A program made the position numbers and the translations under genes. Source: Cladobotryum mycophilum (Eukaryota > Ascomycota > Sordariomycetes > Hypocreales > Hypocreaceae). Taken from it: a stretch of DNA of 64,000 bases. Numbering within the stretch: the first letter of the stretch is position 1; the number at the start of each line of letters is the position of its first letter. The DNA is taken from positions 4,650,001 to 4,714,000 of the forward strand of contig CM071591.1 in the NCBI GenBank assembly GCA_036429605.1. Reading direction: 5' to 3'. Shown in pieces: positions 35,033-46,918 of the stretch. The notes below the pieces were generated by a model, which did no database searches, was not told where the DNA came from, and saw only the letters and a program-made list of their open reading frames with translations.

Positions 35033-36145
35033 GAGAATGGAATGTGTGCCTATATCCAAGATTTCTATTCAGCACTCGCGTTGAGCTCGCCTGGGCGGTA
35101 TTTCACTGGTCTTTGCTGGACTATTGCCAACATCGAGAGATGCTTGGGGTAGTTAGTCTGCAGGCTGGATGTTGAGTAGAACATGATTAAGCATGGAATT
35201 CAAGGGCTCAAGGTGAGGCGAAATCTCGTCATCTGTCCAGTTTCGGGGGCTCATTCAAACTTAGCGGCTCAAGTATGCACATTGCAATTGTGCGATAAAT
35301 TGGACTGGCCATCGTCACAACATTATGGTATGAGGTATCAGTCCTATGGTGGATGACCTCCTTTCCACTTGAGATTGGACAATCTTGGAATAGACGATCA
35401 TGGTTATGATGGTTCTTAGCTTGGGGAGTATGTAATCGACCGCCACTTGGTCGTACCTCGTTTGGAGTTGATGGAAAATGAAATAATGTGCAAATTGGGA
35501 TTCAATCGGCTAGGTACCTAATCAATATCACATCCGGGCTTGGTGATGGATAGGCAAGGTGTTTTTTTGGCAAAGTAGGCATGCATGTTTATTTTTTGAG
35601 AATTATAACACGGTACATGACTGTATCACAAACCTGTACTCATTGTGTAATCAAGCAAGAACAAGATATTGGCTGTATTGCGAATCAAAGGTAGAATGAT
35701 TGTGTTATAGATATCGAGCAAATAAGGGGTGCAACCTTGTATTATAGCATCAAATCAGAACCAGTGGGGAAGCTCTCCACGTGAATGCTATGGGCTGCAA
35801 CCCCACTCTGCCGCTTCGGTGACGATTGCGCTGCTCGTTCCAAACTCCACCTCTAAAACATCCCACCTCTTGGATCACACGAGCGCACTACTAGTACAAA
35901 CCGCAACGGCGTCACGAAACCAGCCCAAGATAACTACTTAGTATAGGGAGAGGTCATTGTCCTTGACCTATCCGTTAGACGACGACAACCTCCTCTCCCT
36001 CTTCCGGCCCTCTCTGTTGAGCCGTTCATTTCTCCAACCCGTTGCACCCTCCACCACCGCCAAACTGTCGGACAATCAGAGCTCTGGGGCGGCTTCGCCC
36101 CCCGCCAGCCGGTCACCTGATCTTCATAGGCCAATCCTGCAGTCC
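35033..36145. other. intergenic, SNX3 5' region
   Basis: No supported gene. An in-frame ATG at 35957 would extend SNX3 by 63 Ser/Pro/Leu-rich residues; this is judged 5' leader because fungal SNX3 starts near the DTRQQTFDEIYG segment. Confidence 0.55.
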
Positions 36146-36877
36146 ATGCCGGATACGCGCCAGCAGACGTTTGATGAGATTTACGGACCGCCGGAAAACT
36201 TTCTGGAGATTGAGGTGAGAACTAGGGCGTCTGCAGCGGATCCGCACATGAATGGAAGGGAGAAGGAGGAGAGGAGGAGAAATGAGCATGTCTATCAGAG
36301 TAGGGGGGACGCAAATCATTGGGAATTCAGACATGATAGAGAGAAGAAGGAGAAGAAGAAGAAGAAGAAGAAGAAGGTCATATAGAGAAGGAGAACACCT
36401 GCTAAATACTTTTATTACTTTCAGGTCCGCAACCCGCGAACGCATGGCATGGGAAGGGGCATGTACACCGACTACGAGATCCTCTGCCGCACCAACATCC
36501 CCGCCTTCAAGCTCCGCCAGAGCAGCGTACGTAGGCGATACTCCGACTTTGAGTACTTCCGCGACATCCTCGAGCGGGAGAGCGCCAGGGTCACTATCCC
36601 GCCTCTACCCGGAAAGGTCTTTACGAACCGATTCAGCGATGATGTCATTGAGGGCCGAAGGGCTGGGCTGGAGAAGTTCCTGAAGATTGTCGTGGGACAT
36701 CCGTTGCTGCAGACGGGGAGCAAGGTGTTGCCCGCGTTTGTTCAAGGTGGGTTTGATGGCGTGCCCCTCCTCTTGGCGATTTATTATCGAATGAGACAAG
36801 GGGGGCAAACATGGCGATGGGAAGCAGAAGCTAATTTGATGTTAATAGATCCAAACTGGGATCGCAATTCCTGGTGA
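36146..36877 (+). CDS. SNX3: sorting nexin-3 (Snx3/Grd19)
   Basis: Three exons (36146-36214, 36425-36746, 36849-36877) give 139 aa, the usual SNX3 length. The single PX domain spans nearly the whole protein. RRRYSDFEYFRDIL (about 55-70) carries the Arg-Arg-Tyr of the PI3P pocket, and PPLPGK and the later RRAGLEKFLK complete the lipid site. Snx3 binds PI3P on endosomes and recruits retromer for recycling to the Golgi. The first intron (210 bp) contains a long GAA/AAG tract (about 36342-36376), and the last exon encodes only DPNWDRNSW. All phases agree. Confidence 0.95.
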
Positions 36878-38734
36878 TGAGTTGGACCCTCACCTAGATA
36901 TACGGTAATCTCGTAATCGCCCCATCGTCGGCTACATCGCACCCCCGAACAGAAGCGCCGATGATTTACATCTGTCGGCGTTGTCCTTGCCAACTCAGAA
37001 CGGAAGAAAAGCATAGAGAGGACAACAACCCAAGGTGAAGATGGGAGGCGTCAGAGGTGGGAGGTAGGAGGGGGGGCGGTTTGCTTGGATTCGGCAAAAG
37101 ATTGAAATGAATGAGCTGATCATCATTTGCCTTTTTTATGACTTTTGATCTGTCATTTTCGTCACTATAATAATTTCTTATCCCCCCTTCTTCATATTTT
37201 TCAGTTGTTCTTACTGTTCTTTTTCTTGATTTCTTTCCCCCTTCACTGACGCTGGAATTGCAGCCCCCTGATCTCTCACGGCCCATGTTTTCGTTCTAGC
37301 CGTCATTACAAGGTGCATTTCAAAGAAACAACCGGGGAGTTTTGAGCCGGTGTATTTTTGCTTTTAAAGCCTTCAACTTCTTTGTACATAATGAACTTGA
37401 AAGAAAAAAAAGGATGGCAATCGGGTAGTGTCTGCTTTCATTGTGGCGTGACTTTTTGGAACGGTTCTTTGTGAGAATGTTGTTTTGGTATAGTATTATG
37501 CTGAGCCTATGGCTATGATGAACTTCAATGCTTATGCTACACGCGGTATAAGAAGAACGAGCAAAAGCAGCGACCATGACTTGGGGATTTTTATTCGAGT
37601 AGTAAACTATATCATTTTTAACGCAAATGTAGTCTTTTGTTCTTTTCAAGTATTTTTAAATTACTATTCCTCAATGCATTTTTTTTAGAGGTGGATATAC
37701 TTGTAATTCTATGTTTTTGGACAAGGTATATTTACGCTTATTAAAAACCAATAGCAACGATAGGATCTCCAACTATATGATACATGGCCAGAGGTAATTT
37801 TTTCGTTTCCCAAGAAGCAATTTAAAAACACATAACCGTGTTTAATTCCTTTTCGTCCAAGGGCGGCGCCTCGCTACAGTATATGTACCTATGCAGACAT
37901 CCATTTCTAGTGCGGGCTGTCTTCATCCTCTGCGAAACAGCTGTCTCTGCACTATCTACCCCCCAGGGCGTAATAACACGCTGCTGGTCACGACATACGA
38001 AATGCTGCTACCAAACCGGCTGTTTTTTTTAACCCCTTGACTACATAGTACCTACCTATATCTGGGATTCAGCAGGCAGCTATTGCAACAGCAAATTAAT
38101 ACATTCTCCGGTTACTACAAGCATAAGTCGACTACGTTGTGGGAAGGGGGAGGGAGAGGCTGAGTTTATGCGACTACTTCCTCTAATTGAAATCACCAGG
38201 CCGAAAGTCATGTACTGTCATCATTCGAAGGGAAAGATCGAGTTGGTTACATTGACCGGTTTTTGTGTCACAACCGGGCCAGCTCAGATGCTGGAGCCTA
38301 GTTAGGTGCTGGCAAAGAACGAGGCAGCAATATTTAGAAGAATCCACAGCAAAGACCAGTGTCAGAAGAACCCATAATCACCGCCATCTCAATCCTAAAT
38401 GGTCTTGAAGCATCGCCAGTCCCTGCACCATTAGAACCGCAGTTATCAAATATCTTCAGGGAAGGACTATCTCTATGTTGCCTTGTACGTCCGTGGTGGC
38501 GCACCAAAGATGCCCGGGCTTGAAGATACGTTCGTCGACTCCTGTTACCCCCAACTCCTACGAAGACTCTAATAATGCCTCGATATCACTGGGTTTTCAT
38601 AGTGGGGCCGAAGTCTGATTCAAGCAGCAGCCGTGGCAACCGCTTCCACGCAAAGTAACGTCTTAGTTTCGTGAGTAATCCTCCCGTGGCACAGTCAGTC
38701 TGGCAAGACGAAGAGCGACAGACCCCCCCCCCCC
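36878..38734. other. intergenic
   Basis: No protein-like frame. Near its right end is a run of 13 C (38723-38735), and from there on the sequence matches the second FunK1 unit at 58.7 kb. Confidence 0.55.
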
Positions 38735-41480
38735 CTCTTAGAGTCCGCCGCTCCTTACGCCTATATACGGTACCGGGTGCTAGGGGGCTTTCTGCTAGCT
38801 GACAAAAATTACCGTATAGTTGGACATCAAAAACCGGAGTTGGAGTCATGGCTACACTTACTAGTTAGCAGACAGCAGACGATATGAGAGAATGAAACTC
38901 TTGTAAACCAACAAACTAAGAAGATAGAATAAGTCATCCTATTTCGCGAGACGTATCAGGTTTCTGCCTCCCTCAGCCTAATCCCCGTTATAGTATCATC
39001 AAACGCTTTGATGATGGGATCATAGAGTATATTCGGATCCTGCGGAGTGCCAGTGAAGAGGCCATCCTTATGTGGGAACAGGACATCCCTTATTGTCCTG
39101 CACAAAGGCTTGACACAATCAAATGCCTGTGGATACTCCCTCAATATGGTTTCAAGCCCATTTTTATCCATATCACCGCGTTTGCTTCGCGCAATGTCCT
39201 CGTAGGTCCCTGTATACCAATGCGAAAGTATGGTCTTTGCCTCTGGCCTTTTCGAAGTACCAGCCAAAGCCCAGCCGCGACGAGCGCATAGCCAGACGAG
39301 GACATAGAAGAAAGCCTCAAGATCGTGTCGATACGTGTGCGAAATTCCAAGAAGGACTTCGATCGCCATGAACTCCATCGTGCCAGTCCGATGTCGGGCC
39401 CCACTAGGGCCCTTGCCTTCTTCCTTGGCCAGGTCCAAATCGATGAGCATGCCCCTGTAACCGTCGGCTCTCCCCGGGTCGGTGATGATAATGTTGTTTT
39501 CCGAAATGTCTCGGTGCAGAATTTTTCCATCCATGTAGAGCGATCGATGCACTTTGATGGCGTCATGAAGGCCTTCGAGGAGTTCAAAAACAGACTCGAA
39601 CTGACTGATAGATCGTCCTGCTGGGGAGATGGCCAGTACGCGGAGGATACGGTTATCGTATGGTGTCTGGTCTTGTTGGACAAGGCTAGTGCCTTGCGGT
39701 TCTTCAACAGAATAAGCGGCTCCGTTTTCTCCGCGATCTGGCTCAGCTAGCTGATTGTTCGACCGAGATCTCTTAGACGCATTACTTGACCATTCTGCTG
39801 ACTTTCTCTTACCGTATCCGTTGCTGGCAATGCTGAGACTATGAAACTGGCTGAAAGAGTGACTCAGTGGGGGTTGTGATTGCGAGAAGGAAGTATAACC
39901 GTCGCGTGGCACGCCGCGAAATTTGTATGGGGCAGAGAAGATAAGACCTTCACGAAGCTTGCTTATGCTGGTAACTTCATGGTAGCCAACTACTTTCGCA
40001 AGACCCTCGACGCCGCGTTCATTCGCCTTATTAAGAAGGTCCGCCTCGGGTGGTCGCATGCTAGAAGTCCAAGAGAACTTCACGACCCTGTCATACTCGG
40101 CTGCGCCCGTAGTCTTGGCAAGAAAGCAGGATGTGCCGCGACACACAATCGCTCGCTGATGGGCGATTGGATTAGGATCAAGCTCAAGTTCCCGCTTCCG
40201 TTTCTTCCCGCGAACCTCGGCATGCATAGTGATGAATAGCTTGTCGTCTTTCTCCCTGATGACTGTATCCAAGCCTAGTTCTTCGTCGCTCATCATCAGA
40301 TAACCACACATGACCTGGATAAACTTCTCGGGCTCCTCGTGGATATCAAACGTGGCTCCACTGTACGGTCCAGAGCGATCAAAAATCCATGTCTCGATCT
40401 CCGTCCCGGTAAGGGTGAAGGCGTGTACGAATAGGCGCGTAGGCTGCCCTGCGAACACGTTTCGCACAGCGCTGCCAATCTGAAGCCACAGCGCTTTGTT
40501 TTGTAGTTCGGATTTCTTGAGCTCGCCGATGACCAACACGTGCCTCCAGTCGTGCTTCGCGGCGGATGCTTCGTCTCTTCTCTTCTTCACGAAAAGATCC
40601 AGCTGCCGTTGCACCTTCGCTCCCACTCTATTGTCTTGAGTGCTCCTGAAGTAGGCGGCTCCTTCGTTTGCCAACAGCTCCTGCTGCAGACCGAGCCACC
40701 AGTCACACACCTCATCCTCAGTGCCCGCATCGGGGAGTTGTGTCCATTTCTTATCGCTGTCGCTGTAATGACTTTTAGCGCTCTGCCAAATTCGCTTGGC
40801 ACGCCTGTTCCATTTGTTGCCTTGAAAGTATTTCTCGTGGAATCCTCTGACGGCGCGGTGTGTGCAGTGGCGAATCTCTTCGAATACACGAGGTTCGATC
40901 TTCCGCCGTGTCTGTTCAGAGCCCTGCTGTGACGCAGATGAATGTGTGATGGGGGTTTCAAAGGACGGTGGGAGACTCTGTGGTGGAGTGGAGTGGGAGA
41001 TTGCTTGGATGAGGGCGACGACGGCAGCCCAAATGTCGACATCGGGCGCCTTCTTGATGGCAAGCTGTGATAATGGGTGAAAGTACTGATATTTAAAGTC
41101 GCCCTTCTGCACGCGTTGGCGAAGTGCAACGAGATCAGACCCGAGAGCATTGCTTCCTGTTCTTGAGGCGAGTAATAGGGATGCATCAGATGCAGACAGA
41201 ATAGAGAGCAATTTGCCTATTGCCGCCACAAATAGCCGTGGCCGTTCCGGTGCATCTATATTATCATCGTCTGACCCAGAACCCTCGCTGGGGGGATCTG
41301 GTCCTGCGTCGAACAGCGCCTCACGTTGCGCCTCACGAACAGCGCTGAGTGAGTCACAAAGAGGATTTTCCTTAATGATGTCATACTCCTCTCGCGTGAG
41401 ATGAGTCATGTTACAGGCTCCCGGAGACGATGCACATTTTGTGGTACAGATTGATTTCAAAACAAAGAGCTCCAAGGTGA
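38718..41480 (-). repeat. FunK1 duplication unit, left copy
   Basis: Matches 58735-61005 in the same orientation. Shared landmarks: GCTAGGGGG..TTTCTGCTAG (38780), the 3' flank of FunK1, the gene's last 110 bases, GGGCCCCACTAGGGCCC (39396), the gene's first 200 bases and AAAACAAAGAGCTCCA at 41459. Confidence 0.85.
38956..41409 (-). CDS. FunK1-type fungal protein kinase (intact copy)
   Basis: Single exon, 817 aa from MTHLTREEYD; an in-frame ATG at 41499 would add 30. The C-terminal part is the FunK1 kinase: HRDISENNIIITDP (catalytic loop), DLDLAKEEG (in place of DFG), then TGTMEFMAIEVL and HDLEAFFYVLVWL, hallmark blocks of this fungal family. The N-terminal 350 residues contain DWRHVLVIGELKKSE, which looks like the D..ExK core of a PD-(D/E)XK nuclease fold; this is inference. 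A Ser-rich linker with a KRKSAEW basic patch suggests nuclear entry. FunK1 genes are expanded in some fungi and their role is unknown. The gene sits in a duplicated unit whose other copy (58.7-61 kb) is destroyed by C-to-T change, yet this copy is open throughout. Confidence 0.88.
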   Translation of the reverse strand: MTHLTREEYDIIKENPLCDSLSAVREAQREALFDAGPDPPSEGSGSDDDNIDAPERPRLFVAAIGKLLSILSASDASLLLASRTGSNALGSDLVALRQRVQKGDFKYQYFHPLSQLAIKKAPDVDIWAAVVALIQAISHSTPPQSLPPSFETPITHSSASQQGSEQTRRKIEPRVFEEIRHCTHRAVRGFHEKYFQGNKWNRRAKRIWQSAKSHYSDSDKKWTQLPDAGTEDEVCDWWLGLQQELLANEGAAYFRSTQDNRVGAKVQRQLDLFVKKRRDEASAAKHDWRHVLVIGELKKSELQNKALWLQIGSAVRNVFAGQPTRLFVHAFTLTGTEIETWIFDRSGPYSGATFDIHEEPEKFIQVMCGYLMMSDEELGLDTVIREKDDKLFITMHAEVRGKKRKRELELDPNPIAHQRAIVCRGTSCFLAKTTGAAEYDRVVKFSWTSSMRPPEADLLNKANERGVEGLAKVVGYHEVTSISKLREGLIFSAPYKFRGVPRDGYTSFSQSQPPLSHSFSQFHSLSIASNGYGKRKSAEWSSNASKRSRSNNQLAEPDRGENGAAYSVEEPQGTSLVQQDQTPYDNRILRVLAISPAGRSISQFESVFELLEGLHDAIKVHRSLYMDGKILHRDISENNIIITDPGRADGYRGMLIDLDLAKEEGKGPSGARHRTGTMEFMAIEVLLGISHTYRHDLEAFFYVLVWLCARRGWALAGTSKRPEAKTILSHWYTGTYEDIARSKRGDMDKNGLETILREYPQAFDCVKPLCRTIRDVLFPHKDGLFTGTPQDPNILYDPIIKAFDDTITGIRLREAET

Positions 41481-42014
41481 AGTAATAGCGGACTGCCAAC
41501 TGGTAGGCACGGTATCACGTGATTGGATGTTGTTAGAAATGTCAGGCCGTTGGGATAGATACAGATACAGAAATACGTACCGCTGTTTGATGTTTAAGTT
41601 GACATCAGACAACTCCATTTTTCTTGAAGATATATCCATGGAATCATATGCAACCAATCTTACGTTACAGCCACCGCAGTAATCGTTCTAATTTCAACTA
41701 CTGAAAGTAGCGAATGCACTCCTCTGATGAGCCCCATAGAGGGATCTTGTAATAATTTCCGCAGGCAAAGAGGAACGGTACTAAGCTGCTCCCTGTTCGC
41801 AGGGTGCCAGCCTCGTGGCTCTTTCGTGCTCCTTCAGCTTGAGAATGTAAACCAAGCCGAGGTAGTGGACAGGCACCCGACAAGGCGGCCCCAGCAGCGT
41901 GTCTTGGATGTATTGTGTATTAGTGGGTATATCAATACTTGATAATACTAAACGACTAGATTTGTGTTCATACTATAGTTTACTATTTGAGTAAATATTC
42001 TTAGGAACACATTA

Positions 42015-42662
42015 TTACTGTTGCTTGATTTTCCTATACTGTGTGTTGTATATGCGTTGAGGTTCAGAAATGACATTTTTAGGACATGTGTACTCCCAGT
42101 ATGGTGGAAACCACCCTCTTGTCTCCCAGTCAATGATGTTAATCACCATGTCATTTTGAACCAAGATATTCAGGCTACTTAGATCGCCGTGTATCAAGAA
42201 CTAGTTCATCGCTCGCTTGTCTGTAGAAGCTAAAAAGCTCGGATACGTCGACTGGCGGGTTTCATACTCGGCATCTAGATCTGCGATATTCGCGAGTGCC
42301 TGATGGAACTGACGAGTCGTACTAAAAGGACCCCAGAGGAGCTTGGAAGGCAAGCGGCAATCGCAAAAAGGGCCACCGTCAACACTTACTACGCCCGCCC
42401 CTTCAGGAGGAGATAGAGAGCGAAGCTCAAGTACCATACGCTCAAGCTAATCCAGCATACGTCTTTTCGACTCTGAGCGGCTATGCCACCCGTGCCACGC
42501 CATCTACCCCTGAATTTGACTCATAACAATGTATGTCTTGCCGTTGCGGACGAAAGCACAGTATATCTTGGGTACTGAGATCGAAGTATGCTAGGGGACG
42601 AATCGAATGGCGTGTGCTTCGGCAAAGTCCGGGAATGGCTTGACCTTGATGCAGATGTGGAA
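42015..42662 (-). pseudogene. aminoglycoside phosphotransferase (APH)-family kinase-fold pseudogene
   Basis: One reading frame spans the region: KVKPFPDFAEAHAIRFV, then SVPKIYCAFVRNGKTYIVM, then LERMVLELRSLSPPEGAG, GPFSTTRQFHQALANI, IHGDLSSLNILV (the catalytic HGDxxxxN) and INIIDWETRGWFPPYWEY (the metal-binding IDWE). This order is standard for the large fungal APH family. The frame is cut by four stops, all TAG (plus strand CTA at 42591, 42504, 42447 and 42201), and no start or full C-terminus remains. All four could come from CAG by C-to-T change, the signature expected of RIP. Clearly inactive as read. Confidence 0.85.
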
Positions 42663-43565
42663 CAAGAAAATAAGACCGGTTGAGGGTTTCTATAGCCGTC
42701 GCATGTGCTTTTGATTTCTTGCCTTGACTATTAAGGCTGTCAAGAGCCGGGTCATAGGCCTAGCGTTGATCGGTTCGCTTCGAGGTGGCATGAAGGTGAT
42801 GGTGCAGGGGCCGTCGTGGCAGCGAAGAGAAATAGACACATAGAGGCAGCAGGCACCTTTTGGTATGCGTTGAAACTGGCTGAGTAGCGTGGAGAAAGCT
42901 GCGTGCGATCAAATAGAACAAGGAGTGTCTAAATTTAAATGTATGACGGAGCAGCGCGTCTGGAGAAGCCAAGCCGCAAACAGGCTGTATGCAGGTTGGT
43001 TCGTGTAGTGGTGACGATGTTCCACTGCAAGCAAGCAACCAACCTGACAAGCGGACAGGGCCGAGCCTTCGACTATAGACAAGGTACGTACCTTATCAGT
43101 TGGGGTTGGGGTTGGGCAACTGATTCTCACGGGTACCTTTAGTACCTTAGTTACCTGATAGTATGAAAAGCTGACACGATCTATAGATCAATCGGGATAA
43201 GGCTTTCCAAAAGATGAGATTTTGAAGCTTGCGATAGGCGGCCATGGCACACGTCTCCTACTCATTAAAGACGTCTGTTTGGTAGATTTGACTGTGCCTT
43301 TAGGGATCAAGACTTTGATTTGTTTTGATTTGCTTGGTTTTATTTTGTCTTGTACTGTAATGGCTGTGACGACACGCACTATGTACAAAGAAGGAGGTAC
43401 CACCTGGTAGGTAGGTACTACTACCTGTATCTTTTGACGGTGTGCGGTTCTCGACTCACCTCACTCAACTCGGACAGAGAAGAGAACCCCGCAGCTCCAC
43501 CCTCATCGATTCTCTCTTCATCGCAGCTGTGCAAACGACAAAAGCATCCTCACGGTTGTGAAATC
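42663..43565. other. intergenic
   Basis: No supported gene. Short GTAGGTAGGTAC words near 43408 and a GGTTGGGGTTGGGG tract near 43100. Confidence 0.55.
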
Positions 43566-44050
43566 ATGGTCCTCTCAAACGCGGAAAGATCTGATACTGC
43601 ATCAACGTATCCTTTCGCCCAGCCTATCACGGATGGGGACGTTCGCCGGATAACTGAGGAGAACGGTGTGCATCCCGCCTTTCGCGTCCCGACGCAGCTT
43701 TTTAGCTCTACCGCCCGGCATAACGAAGTCACACTTGAGGAGGGATACGGTTCTTACTACGACCAGGAAAGACGAAGGCGCAGCTGTCGGTTTTCAAAGC
43801 CACAGAAGAGCTCGAGCTCTAAGCGGTAAGCCATAGCAGATGCTGATGATGATGATGACAGTTTGGTCCATTTATTGACATCATGTCCAGACCTACAAGC
43901 ACAAGTATTAGAAGATCAAAACCTCTACGCGGGGCTAGTTCAGCCCTCAGTCGTCGCCTTCTCCCTACTATTCCCCCAAAGGTGAGCCTCGATGAAAGGA
44001 CGAAGCGAATCGAGCTCTGGCTGGCGGAAAGCTGTTTTGGGGAAGCGTAA
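43566..44050 (+). CDS. small hypothetical protein, two exons
   Basis: Exons 43566-43825 and 43891-44050 give 139 aa; the 65-bp intron runs GTAAGC to CCAG and keeps phase. The N-terminal part (TYPFAQPITDGDVRRITEEN, PTQLFSS) is followed by an Arg/Ser-rich middle (RRRRSCRFSKPQKSSSS) and a helical C-terminus (SLDERTKRIELWLAESCF). Continuation of sensible sequence after the intron argues for a real gene. Basic content could point to the nucleus. Family not recognised; clade-specific by appearance. Confidence 0.6.
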
Positions 44051-45219
44051 AACGGCACAGTGCTTGAACACTACCAGAAATTATCCATCAGCAAACTCTT
44101 TCGGTGTACGATATCATATCACGTATTAGGCATACCCCGAGAACACACTCTGAATATCGATTCAGTAGGTGTCACTCATTCACCTTTTTTTTTTAATTTT
44201 TTTGACCGCCATCATTGAGAATACGATTTCTCATGAACACCCCATCAACCTCAGCTCTTACCACGGATTGTTTCTGCAAATTTTATGACTGCGAGCGTGC
44301 AGGAGAGAATTCACAGAAATGGGTCAACATCGGGTTGTTGATTCAGTAGATAGTATGGATTCCCTCCATATTCAAGGTATGCCAACCATCCGGCTTCTTT
44401 TAGGCGGTACAAGGTGCTAACAAATTTGCTAGATTAGGTATTTTGAGAAGCGAAGGATATGTTTCGCCCTGCATCCATGGTCTACAGGGAGCAATCTGGT
44501 ATCTCGTGACGACAATGGCACTAGATTCTAAAATCTTACAAAAAAGAAAAAGAAGAAGAAAACAAGAAAAAAACATATCAACACGGAATGCGAAATCCAG
44601 TTCAAATAGTTTGATGGTCTAACCGGGGCCGGCATAGCATTGATTTGGGGATAAAGTTTGAAAACACATTCAAGGCGATGAGTGGTTATACGATACCCTG
44701 CATGGGAGAGGAAGAATGTTCACTGTTGGCAGTTGGGTGTGTTGTACTCGCCTGTCGAGACACTGTTTTATGAATAACACTAGGATTCCATCTATTGGGT
44801 TAAACACATCTGTCCATCCTGGCATCGTGGCTCTACATAAAGCGCATAATCTTCGTGATTCAGATCCTGGACATCCTTCGTACACTATACAAAATCACCA
44901 TACTACTACATGTGACAGCCCTATAGAGCGAGTTGATCTGGTTGAGTGGAGCTATTGCTACTCGCCGTCTCTCAGCACGAGACCCCCCAAGGGAGATATA
45001 ACACTGTTCAATAGTAGTAATACTTAACTGACCAAAACGCAGCTCATCGACCATCACCTTTTATTTTCCGGCCAATCTATTCCAACACACCCTCAATTCA
45101 GCTACTCATAGCCCAATCAAGGACAAAACAAGGTCATAGTATATTAGTATTAGTATTATCATCAGTCATTATTAATCACTATATTCTTACATCAGTTGCC
45201 AAAAATGAAAGTTCAACGT
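44051..45219. other. intergenic
   Basis: AT-rich, with short poly-A/T tracts. No coding frame supported. Confidence 0.55.
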
Positions 45220-46164
45220 TCAAGCTCTCAACACCCGCGCCACGTCTCGCTTCCCATAGTTTTGTGGCCTCCACCCGAAGCCCCTCGGTGACACGACGTC
45301 GGAGAGATCGAGGAGCACTCCACTCTTCCAATTTCTTTCTAGGGGTGAGCTGGTCAGACTGAAACCCGTGAGCCAGAGGAACTCGAGCACTTTCCCCACA
45401 GCGGTGTGGTCATTCTCGCCGTCCTCGACGTACTCGTATACAATGGCCATGTAATTCTTGTTAAATGGCATCTGCCGCTTGATTTTATCTACGCGGATGA
45501 AGGGAGGGTGCATCGATCGGGGGGCCGCACGCAGGGTCTTGCCGCTAATGCTCAGCCAGCCGTGGCATTGCCTCATGCGCGGGACCTTGGAGATGGTCCT
45601 GGTTTCGATGGATCCTTGCGCAAACTTTTGTTGTTGCCGATGACGCCCGTCTTCGGAAAAGGCCTGCTGATTAGCCCAGGCGTCGTTGCGAGTAGTTGGA
45701 TTGGCATTGACCAAAAGGGGCGACTCGGCGGCGGTGGCCTGACTCTGGGCAACACATGCTTCTATCATCTGAAGGAGCGCGGCGTTGTGACATTCACGCT
45801 GAACAGGATGATAGATCATGTCATCATATGAGAGGGGCTCTGTGTCCCAAAACTTTGAGGTCAAGTGTGTGAGTTGAGTAGTCTAAAGCAGCCAACATCT
45901 GAGAGATACGTCTGTCGCACTCACCACTTTAAGGGCAAACGGGCCTTGATCGCCAAACTTGACTTTCCATACATATCCATCAAGGCCACCGTCAATGCGG
46001 GCCTCCCACGTCATGCTGGCGGGATCAAACGGGCACTGACGCAGTTGAGGAGTCTTGAAGGCCTCGAGCGTGCAGTTTGGAGGGCCTAGCAGGTACTCGT
46101 CGGTATGAAATAGTACCTTCATGGCCAGATCGTGGGCTCGACGCCTTGCTTCAAAGAAGGCCAT
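45220..46164 (-). CDS. hypothetical protein, FTA2-like / kinase-fold-like fungal family
   Basis: Exons 46164-45925 and 45852-45220 give 290 aa; the splice restores FALKVFWDTEPL. The N-terminal part (DGGLDGYVWKVKFGDQGPF) looks like a kinase-type glycine-rich strand followed by the LKV lysine. The C-terminal part has YMAIVYEYVEDGEND and GVLLDLSDVVSPRGFGW, a pattern seen in fungal proteins annotated as FTA2-domain or protein-kinase-like. No HRD or DFG is present, so catalysis is unlikely as a normal kinase. Its role is unknown; the similarity to Sim4-complex Fta2 is from memory of the family pattern and should be held loosely. Confidence 0.65.
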
Positions 46165-46656
46165 GGCTATATTAGCAGAGAAAATAAATCAGTTAAAGCG
46201 AGAAGTTGTTATGGACAAAGTCTAAGAAATGTTTCAGTGAGTGATCAAGAGCTGCTTGAACGCGTATTCAGCCACATTATCAAGTGGGTGTGGCTGAATA
46301 CCACAGGAGGGCGGCGTCCAGGGCGGTTGTGAGTGCGGGCTCCAGTACGGAGTAACAGGGGGTTGCGTTGCGTAGGGTGGGCCCCGCAAAGTAGACCCCA
46401 CTACCAAGGCTTGGAAGCCTTTCATGCATCTTTTAGGGTATCTGAGACTTACTCCTCCATATATCCCATAATAACTCGAAGCCAACTTCCAACCAACAGA
46501 GAAACCCCGTGGTGGGCGTCCTTTTTCATGTACGTTGAGGTATACCTAGAGGAAGTAGCATTGCCTCTGATATTCGATAGACTGTAATATCTCTACGCTC
46601 TACCAAATCAAACCCGAAACCGAAACCGACCCTCCATAAAGCCCCCCCCCCCCGAG
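46165..46656. other. intergenic
   Basis: Contains a TACGGAGT octamer (about 46343) and a run of 12 C (46642-46653) just before the next small frame. Confidence 0.5.
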
Positions 46657-46893
46657 ATGCCAGAGGCCGGCGCGGCCGCACTCAGCGGTCAAAGAGAGCA
46701 TATTGACGGATGGCATGATTTCACAGTAGAAGATCAAACGCTAGTCATAGCCGAGGGTATGCTAATCAAGATATATGCTCCCGGCGAGGATCGCTGTAGA
46801 TGGCACGGCAGAATTACAGGAGAAGAAGGCCAACCCGTTTCTCGGGGAGATAAAGTTGAAGTCTACAAGGTGGATGTTGAGTTTAGGACATGA
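46657..46893 (+). CDS. small hypothetical ORF (78 aa)
   Basis: The ATG lies four bases after a run of 12 C. The product alternates hydrophobic and polar residues (DQTLVIAEGMLIKIYAPGED, GDKVEVYKVDVEF), suggesting a small beta-rich fold. No intron, signal peptide or known motif is seen. It may be a real short gene or chance. Confidence 0.35.
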   Translation: MPEAGAAALSGQREHIDGWHDFTVEDQTLVIAEGMLIKIYAPGEDRCRWHGRITGEEGQPVSRGDKVEVYKVDVEFRT

Positions 46894-46918
46894 CGGGGGA
46901 GAAGAACTCCGACAGAAA

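Noticed and set aside
35957..36145. N-terminal extension of SNX3
   Set aside because: Ser/Pro-rich and out of keeping with the compact SNX3 start; treated as leader.
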